Program-made: the position numbers and the translations under genes
Shown here: in pieces, positions 44,212-53,200 of the stretch
Layout: the number at the start of each line of letters is the position of its first letter
How positions within the stretch are numbered: position 1 is the first letter of the stretch
NCBI GenBank assembly: GCA_032622095.1
Contig: CP136062.1
Location: 139,954,351 to 140,018,350 of the forward strand
Direction: 5' to 3'
DNA from: Siphonodentalium dalli
Lineage: Eukaryota > Mollusca > Scaphopoda > Gadilida > Siphonodentaliidae
DNA: 64,000 nucleotides
Notes under the pieces: model-generated
Told to the model about the DNA's origin: nothing
The model's input: only the letters and a program-made list of their open reading frames with translations
The model's database searches: none

Positions 44212-47200
44212 CTTCAGAAGATATTACATCATATTCTATAAACTTTAATTTTAACATCGGTCTGGTAAACATCAACAAACATTTGTTCACACCATGTTCA
44301 TTAAAGCTCAATTATCCCTTTCTATACTGAATGGATTCTCCCTTTCAGTTATTAAAGTATACATTAGAATGGTTTATCATTCATTTTGAGGGATGTTCAG
44401 GTTTAAAGGCACTGGCAGCATTCATTGCAGAAATATTCATATTTGTTCAAATCGCCATCAACGGAAGGAATATTAAAATAAATATATTATTGTTCATATG
44501 CCAAACATAATCAGCACGTAAATAGTATATTGTTGTCAAGACGTACGATGGTGTACGTAAACAAGAACCTGCTCATGTTACAGAAGTTTTGCTTCTGTTT
44601 ACATACCACAGCGCAATTCTATTGGTTATAATTAAATCACACACAAATGATATAAATGCTCTTTATTATTTCCATATCAGGAAAACAGTAATAAATAACG
44701 CTCTTTATGTTTACCATATCCGGATCTAAACAAAAGCCAGGTTCTGTAACGTTTTTTGCTTTTGTTTACATAACAAAGAAAAACATTTGACAATAACATA
44801 CTGTTTATGCCATATTTCTGATTGGTATGAGAACAAGGTCTGTCTATATTTTACTATTCTTTCTGTTTATGGCAGTTTTTGACGGAGCTGAATATTTTAA
44901 CAGCATACCCACCACCAATGCCACCCTATCTTTAACCCTTTGAGTGCCAGGTCCGATTTTTGTATCAACCCATATACCCTGTGCCAATGCATTCTCTTAT
45001 ATATGCGAGTCGACCATAGGAGAATGCATTTGTTATTATTTTTTACAATTTTTTACAATTTTAATAATTTTTTCTTATATTCTTTAACAGACTTTTTTGT
45101 AGGTTTAGTGCCAGGGAATCTCACGTTTTTCATGGGCATCAAAATTATTACTATGAATACTTAAGGTTTTATCCAGTTTGTTTTTAAATTCGCTATAGTA
45201 TGCTTAATCATACCCAAAAATATCTTTAAAAAAAAACATTTTACAGACCGTAAATTAGGGCCGATGAGATCGGCCCCTGGCACTGAAAGGGTTAAAAGCA
45301 GACAGATGAAACTATAAAGTATTTAGTATAGGAAAGGTTAAGCATAATTGGCAAACGTGGAACTCACATTGCAGTTATTTTTTGGCTGTAATACAATTTT
45401 TATTGTGACCATGAACATGTGAAGTGATATGTATATAATTATTACAGAAGTCATAACACAGTTGGAACTGTCGGGTATCAAGTGGATAAATCATATATTG
45501 CCATCTTCAAAATTTAAATGGCATATATTTCCCCTGCCATTAGATATTACAAGAAAAGAAATAATACTTTGTCTCTTGTCAAACCTTGTTTAAAGGCCCA
45601 CTTAATTTTCGAACCACCAGATCACATTATATACAACATATTCCATGTTATATACCATTTGAAAGAGGAAGCTCCAAAACATTGTATTATTAACTGATCC
45701 GGTCGAATAAACTGGGAACATGTTGTTTTTGTCGAGGTACCAAGGTGTGTGTCCTGTACTTAATTTTGATCCAGACTGTACTATAAAGTCTATTTTACTC
45801 AATGGAAGGGGAATAACTCTATCTCCTAGTTTGAATTCTGATTCATTCTGGGTTAACAAGGGGGGAAGTCTTGGAATGAATCTATATCACTTGGTGGACA
45901 GTCCTAGGCGACATGCAGCTGCTTCGTATTCTGGTGGAATATATATTATTTTGGTTCCTCTTCAAAATGGTATATAATATGGAATAATGCTATCTGGGCA
46001 TTCGAAAATTAAGTGGGCCTTTAAGATTTTCAAAGGGATATTTTATAGCTATGGTTCACTAAAAACAAGCTGCTAAAATAATATAATCAGAGATTGTTTT
46101 TAAAGGGGGCTCACAAATTTTTAGGAATATGGAAAGTTCCTGATTTTTGTTTTTTCTTTGATCTGCTTACTAGAAAAGTTGAAAGTCAATGTGCTGCAGT
46201 TACTATGAGGCATAATTTATAAGGTATAATCATGTAAAGTAACTTATATCCTGTCAAAAGTAAAGTTTTCTAATGAAACTTGTAGACTTGAAAAGGTTGT
46301 TTAATGACATAAAATATTACCTTATCATATTGAAAACCATAATGAGCTAGTGTCTCATAAAATGTTCTAAAGTTTATTTTGTTCATTAGTCATGCATTAG
46401 TTGTGAATTATTATCTTATTAGTGGAATGAATGAACAACAAACACTGTATTTGATTGCATTTAAAAGTGACCCTTTCTCTATCTCATATTTTGCAGTGAT
46501 TGTCTTTGAACGTGATATGTCATTCTTGTTAGGTACAAAAAAGACTTCAAATTTGATACAATTTGAATCAAAGAAGTTTCCATAGCAACCAATTAATGGC
46601 CATAAATACCTTCTTCTGTTTTCATGCTTTGGGGACACCAGATTTCCAGTTTCATCCAGGAATCTGTATGGATTGAAGGTCCATGGTTCAGGCCATGTTG
46701 TATCATCATGATGCATTGCCCACAGGTTAATGTATACCTAGAGAAGACAAAACAACCTGGCCATTGACGAACACAAGCTTAGACAACATGTAAAATGTAA
46801 AAAAAACATTAAAAATGAGTTTGCTCCCATAATCACAAGTGCTCATGATCCCAAGTGATAAATAAACATCTGCCTTGTGTCAAATTAAACAATTTATACA
46901 AAAGATGAAAGGATAAGGGTTTGGACAAAATTCTATGTGGAAACTGGATATAACTTTGCTAAAATTAGTCCCACCAATCTCATGATTACAGATATACAGG
47001 TTTCCATAGTGGTAAATATCAGTGCTTTGTATTAAAAACATAATCAGAAAATGAGGGAATGAAAGCTATGGCCAATTTTCACCCATGGTCCATTGAACAC
47101 CAGATCTAGAGCAGATGCACAGACAAGATGATTCCAGTATAGAAGATACATGTATAAAAATACAGATTTTAGCCTTCTGCAAGTTCTGGGGAAATTTTCT

Positions 47201-50200
47201 TATTTTTCACTTCAAAATTAATGAAGTCTTGTCATACAAATACATGCACAGTTGCATTTTAATGAAAAAGAAGGTAGATATTAAAAGACATTTTCTTCAG
47301 TTTTCATGCTTAAAGTGGTACATGTGTGTATCAGCTTATTCTAGTACCTGCATACATCTTGTGGACTTATTTCAGTGACTAAAATTAATAAGTTAGTAAT
47401 GACACTCTCTCTACTGGAAGAATGTAACAATTAGCTAAAATAGTAGAAAATTCCAATCAAATCAACTCTACAATTTCAGTGATCACAATGTTTGAATTAC
47501 GCACAAATGTAAATATTTACAACTTTATCCGGGGCAATTTGCTTGGTGAGAAAAAAAATATACGCTGATGATTCCGCCAACAATAGTCACAGCCAGCGAC
47601 CAAAAATGTGCCACTTCTCCCTATTTTTATGTCATGGAGAAGTGACCTGTCTCTCATATAGCAGTATACACATGTCCCAACAACATATTTAACCCTTTAC
47701 CCAACAGAACGGCCCTGTGCCAATGCATTCTCTTATATATGCGAGTCGACCATAGGTCGCCTCGCATATATAAGAGAATGCATTGGCTTAATACATTAAA
47801 AATTATAAAATTGTTAAAGAATGTAAGAAAAAATGGTAAAAAGTGTTAAAAAAAGATTTTTTTTAGGCCAATGCATTCTCTTATATATGCGAGGCGACCT
47901 ATGGTCGACTCGCATATATAAGATAATGCATTGGCACAGGGCATAACTGTAACTATCACAATGTGGTCAAGGAGCCGGTTCCAATGATATCCATATTTGT
48001 ATGGTTCTATTGAGACAGACCGAAGATATTTTAGGCTGTTGAAGCTTTATTTGGCCGGTTTTGGCCGTTTTGTTGGGTAAAGGGTTAAGGTATATATGTA
48101 TTTACTGATTATAATGGGTGTTTTTACTCACTATAATGGTTTTATAAAAGGGTTCATGTGTTGCATAATACTTATTGGATCATAGAAGAGTGATGTTGGG
48201 GTGTAAATTAACTTCAGCCATTGTTACTTCTCCCTGATTACAGACCACTTCTCCCTAATAACCAATGTACTTGGTACCAGCATGTGAAGTGATATGTATA
48301 TAATTATTACAGAAGTCATAACACAGTTGGAACTGTCGGGTATCAAGTGGATAAATCATATATTGCCATCTTCAAAATTTAAATGGCATATATTTCCCTG
48401 CCATTAGATATTACAAGAAAAGAAATAATACTTTGTCTCTTGTCAAACCTTGTTTAAAGGCCCACTTAATTTTCGAACCACCAGATCACATTATATACAA
48501 CATATTCCATGTTATATACCATTTGAAAGAGGAAGCTCCAAAACATTGTATTATTAACTGATCCGGTCGAATAAACTGGGAACATGTTGTATTTGTCGAG
48601 GTACCAAGGTGTGTGTCCTGTACTTAATTTTGATCCAGACTGTACTATAAAGTCTATTTTACTCAATGGAAGGGGAATAACTCTATCTCCTAGTTTGAAT
48701 TCTGATTCATTCTGGGTTAACAAGGGGGGAAGTCTTGGAATGAATCTATATCACTTGGTGGACAGTCCTAGGCAACATGCAGCTGCTTCGTATTCTGGTG
48801 GAATATATATTATTTTGGTTCCTCTTCAAAATGGTATATAATATGGAATAATGCTATCTGGGCATTCGAAAATTAAGTGGGCCTTTAAGATTTTCAAAGG
48901 GTACCAGCACTTAATTTGTTTATAACAATCACACTGTTTTCTGCCTATTTGCACATAAAATCATACATTTTGGCATGGTTATTTTTTATTCCATCCTGAA
49001 CACTTCATCACAGTGTCCAGCATTACTTTAGGCAAGTTTAACCCTTTACCCAACAAACCGGCCAAAACCGGCCAAATAAAGCTTCAACAGCCTAAAATAT
49101 CTTCGGTCTGTCTCAATAGAACCATACAAATATGGATATCATTGGAACCGCCTCCTTGACCACATTGTGATAGTTACAGTTATGCCCTGTGCCAATGCAT
49201 TCTCTTATATATGCGAGTCGACCATAGGTCGCCTCGCATATATAAGAGAATGCATTGGCCTAAAAAAAATCATTTTTTAACACTTTTTACCATTTTTTCT
49301 TACATTCTTTAACAATTTTATAATTTGTAATGTGTTAAGCCAATGCATTCTCTTATATATGCGAGGCGACCTATGGTCGACTCGCATATATAAGAGAATG
49401 CATTGGCACAGGGCCCTTCTGTTGGGTAAAGGGTTAAGGGGGACTATATTGATGGTCTATAATGGTAGCTTGGAGTTGATGGTTGTATTAAAGATGCATA
49501 ATCAGAATTAACGCTCCTAAATTACTATTTCTTTGAGGAACCACCCATCAAAGCTCAGAGTTATCAGATATAAATTTTTTACATCTGTTATTTTTCACCA
49601 CCTGGAATATTTGGCGGCCTGGCAAATATTTGACGAATGCCGACCCACATACTTGTGATAACATATTGCGTTGAACAAAATGTTGATATATAACACATTT
49701 TGGGCAATTTTATACTATAGCTGACAGTGGTTAGCAATTATTAGCATTATTGTTTTGGCTACTAACCAAATCTGTAAAGTGAACCGGAATTTCAAGAAAT
49801 GTTGTTGTTGGAATCTGATGATAAGACCATCGAATCAGATTGTGTACCTTTAAACATACAGTAAAGCCCTAATTAATCGACTCCTTTAACCACAGCAGAA
49901 TTATGGGTAACTTTTCAGGATTTAGTCGGAAATATGGCTTGTTGACAACAAGCCATATTTCCGACTAAATTCTGAAAAGTTATCCATAATTCTGCTGTGG
50001 TTAAAGGAGTCGATTAATTAGGGCATTACTGTACTTACTGTTGTCCCCTCGGGTATATATTTTCCCTGGATCTCTGTGTCTCTGATGGCAGAATGAGGCA
50101 GTCCAAGAGGAACATGGGAGATGTATCTCAATAACTCCAGTAACGTAGCGTTAAGCAGAGGCAAACGCTCTCTATCCTGTAGCGTTGGTATCTGGTCTGG

Positions 50201-53200
50201 TCCAAGAGCAGCTAGAATCTCTCCACCCAGATCATATTGTAGTGAAGGTCTGTTTGATAGAATGAGAATGAGACTCAGCAGAGCTGTCGCTGAAGTGTCT
50301 GTTCCTACAAAAATTATAGAATGATTGATGATATAAGTTCATATAATGTTTTAAAAATTGTGTTGTTGAAAATAAAAAGTTATCTCATGCTGAAAATTGT
50401 TTAAATTTGTTTTATACATCATTATTCACTGATTGCATTGGAATTCATTAGGTTTGTGCTTTTATTTTTCATCAGAATCAGATCAAAGTATGACTTCTTG
50501 ATCTTATTGGTTAAAGCAAAACATACATACGTTACCTGGAAATTTGACTGTTCCAAGCATGAAATTTTTAATTTCAGAAAATTTTGACCTGAGATGGAGA
50601 GTGAAATACATTGCTTAGTCCCCACCCCCACACATTGCCCTACAACATTTCTTAACTTGACCCCAATTGCATTATACCTGTAGTTGTCATTTATGGTGAT
50701 TCTCACTGACCTGCAAGAATGAGATTTGTGTATACTTCTTTCATTGTATTGTCTGTTATGCTGTGGTTGTCCTTTATTGTGCTTTCATAATTTTCAAAAC
50801 TTCCAAGAACTGTATCTGGGCTGTGCTCTGTCTGAAATAAAAGGCATTAGGTATGTCTTACATGTGTAATTTTACATTTCTGGTATGGTATGTATCAAAC
50901 ATAATACATTTTATTACATAAGTTTCAGAAATAATTATCAAGAGTCTGTTAGGCATTTTATTTTTTATTACTTGGTTTACAGATTTCCTTACACAAAAAA
51001 AGCTGTTTGTCAAAAAAAATTATTTTTATTTTTATTTTTATTTCCGCCAATAGGAATATTAATCCAGACATATAAACAAAATTGAAAATAAGTATGTTTG
51101 CATAAAATATACAACATCAATTGAACAACAAGGCCTCCTGGCAATCATTATGGTATTGAATGTCATCGACAACATGACAGACTTTGATATTGGTGATATA
51201 TTTTCTTCTATCAGTATCTTGCTGTAAAGATGGATCCAAATAAAAAAAATATAGTTGCTTATGCAAGGGGACAAGGGCAAAACATAGCTATAGGTGATAT
51301 GGTGTATTGTATTAGATGAGGATATTATTATGCAGCAAGTATTGTATTTCTCCAGACCCTATAGTTTGACAATTTAAATTAAAAAAAAATATTGTACAGA
51401 TTTTATTTTTATTTTTTTTCCCTCCCACTTCCCCTACCTTTTAGCCGAAACAATCTGTAAACCAAGTAATAAAAAATAAAATGCCTTATATGATTGTCAA
51501 AGTTTATCATTTCTATACTAAATATTCATTAATGAGTAGTTCCCTTTGGAAATGTTCAGATAATAAGTTCAAAAAACGACCTGTGTTGTTGAACTTACTA
51601 TCAGAACATTTCGCTCCAATAAATAGGACTACTTCAGTACTCATATTATATGCTGTTGGCTTATATTTTCATGAAAAGCCCTCCAGATGAATAATAGGCT
51701 ATTCCAATGTATTATTTTATAACTGAATGGGAGAGTCCATTTATTAGTTGAGCAGTCAGGCTTTAAGACTTCTTAAATACTACATTCAAGGATATTGGAA
51801 TGCCATATTATTTTCAAGCCTTGAATTAAACAGAAACAAATGTTCAGGGGAACCAAATACGGTAATGCCCTAAGTAATTTACTCCTCAACCACAGCAGAA
51901 TTATGGGTAACTTTTCAGGATTTAGTCGATGAATGGCAACAAGCCATATTTTCGACTAAAATTCACTAAATCCTGAAAAGTTACCCATAATTCTGCTGTG
52001 GTTAAGGAGTCAATTATTTAGGGCATTACTGTAGGATGGCTGATTTGCTTATAAGTCAACTTTTATGGATTGGAAAGACTCATGGAAGTAACAAATTCCA
52101 ATCTTGATCCTCATGCAGAACATTAAAAAGTGCAATTTATGTCCTGCATTTTTTCAAGACTAATCACTTGACTAATTAAGAAACAAACTTTTTTAACAAT
52201 GGATTCAATGATTTTTATACGCCCTTTTTGAAAAAAGGTCGTATTATGTAATCAGTCTGTCCACCGTCTGTCTGTCCGTCCGTTAACATTTTTGGTTTCC
52301 GATCGATAACTCCAGTTTGGATTATTTGATCTGAACCAAAGTTGGTATGTGTATTTCCCAGCTAAAGATACAGGCCAAGTTCGAATATGGGTTCCGTCCA
52401 ATTATTTTTACATGAGTTACGGCCCTTTTTGTCCGCCGACCCAACGGGTTCGGAGGACTATTATAATCAGCCTGTACGTCCGTCCGTCCGTGCATCCGTC
52501 CGAGGTTTCCGGATGATAACTTTAGTTAGAGTGAACCAAATTAAATTAAATTTGGTATGTGGGTTTACTAGCAGAAAAGACAGGTCAAGTTCGAATTCTG
52601 GTTCCGTCCGCCAATTTTCACCAGAGTTATGCCCCCTTTTCGACTTAGAATTTGACCGTCTGTTAACATTTTTGGTTTCCGACCGATAACTCCAGTTTGG
52701 ATTATTTGATCTGAACCAAAGTTGGTATGTGTATTTTCCAGCTAAAGATACAGGCCAAGTTCGAATATGGGTTCCGTCCAATTATTTTTACATGAGTTAT
52801 GGCCCTTTTTCGACTTAGAATTTGACCGTCTGTTAACATTTTTGGTTTCCGACCGATAACTCCATTTTGGATTATTTGATCTGAACCAAAGTTGGTATGT
52901 GTCTTTCTCCCAGCAAAACACAGGTCAAGTTCGAATTCGGGTTCCGCCCGCCAATTTTCACCAGAGTTATGTCCCTTTTTTACTTAGAATTTTTGCCAAT
53001 TTGAGGTTTCCGGATGATAACTTTAGTAAATGTGTACTGAATGAATTAAATTTGGTATGTAGGTTTACTAGCACTAAAGACAGGTTTTTATGCGCAAACA
53101 ACGGTCGTATCAAGCCGACACTTAGAGGCGGACATGAGGTCTACCGACCTTTTATTCGACTTAGAATTTGACCAATTTCATAACATTTCGGTTTCCGACC

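Larger units (their letters stand above)
44212..46609 (-). repeat. P450 intron 5: nested TTAA elements and duplicated segment
   Basis: A family-32727-like element (about 44310-45340: CCCTTTCTATACTGAATGG at the left, AGTATAGGAAAGG at the right) contains another TTAA element (44936-45291). The segment 45415-46029 is repeated in intron 4. 46031-46609 holds nothing recognised. Confidence 0.6.
46738..50038 (-). repeat. P450 intron 4: five mobile elements
   Basis: In order: plain AT-rich DNA (46738-47580); a GGAGAAGTGRC-family repeat (47590-48260) split by a TTAA element (47693-48084); duplicated segment B (48284-48900); an inverted TTAA element (49042-49433); a dispersed repeat containing TCAGAATTAACGCTCC and AATATTTGGCGGCCTGGCAA (about 49495-49850); and a TA-flanked MITE touching the donor (49857-50033). 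Confidence 0.7.

Noticed and set aside
45602-45859. Antisense 85-codon frame conserved in both duplicated copies (also 48466-48723)
   Set aside because: Conservation is explained by the recent duplication. The frame crosses a TTAA MITE and shows no family motif.
47693-49433. CRISPR-like repeated palindromes
   Set aside because: The palindromes are eukaryotic MITE arms with TTAA duplications, irregular spacing and no cas genes.
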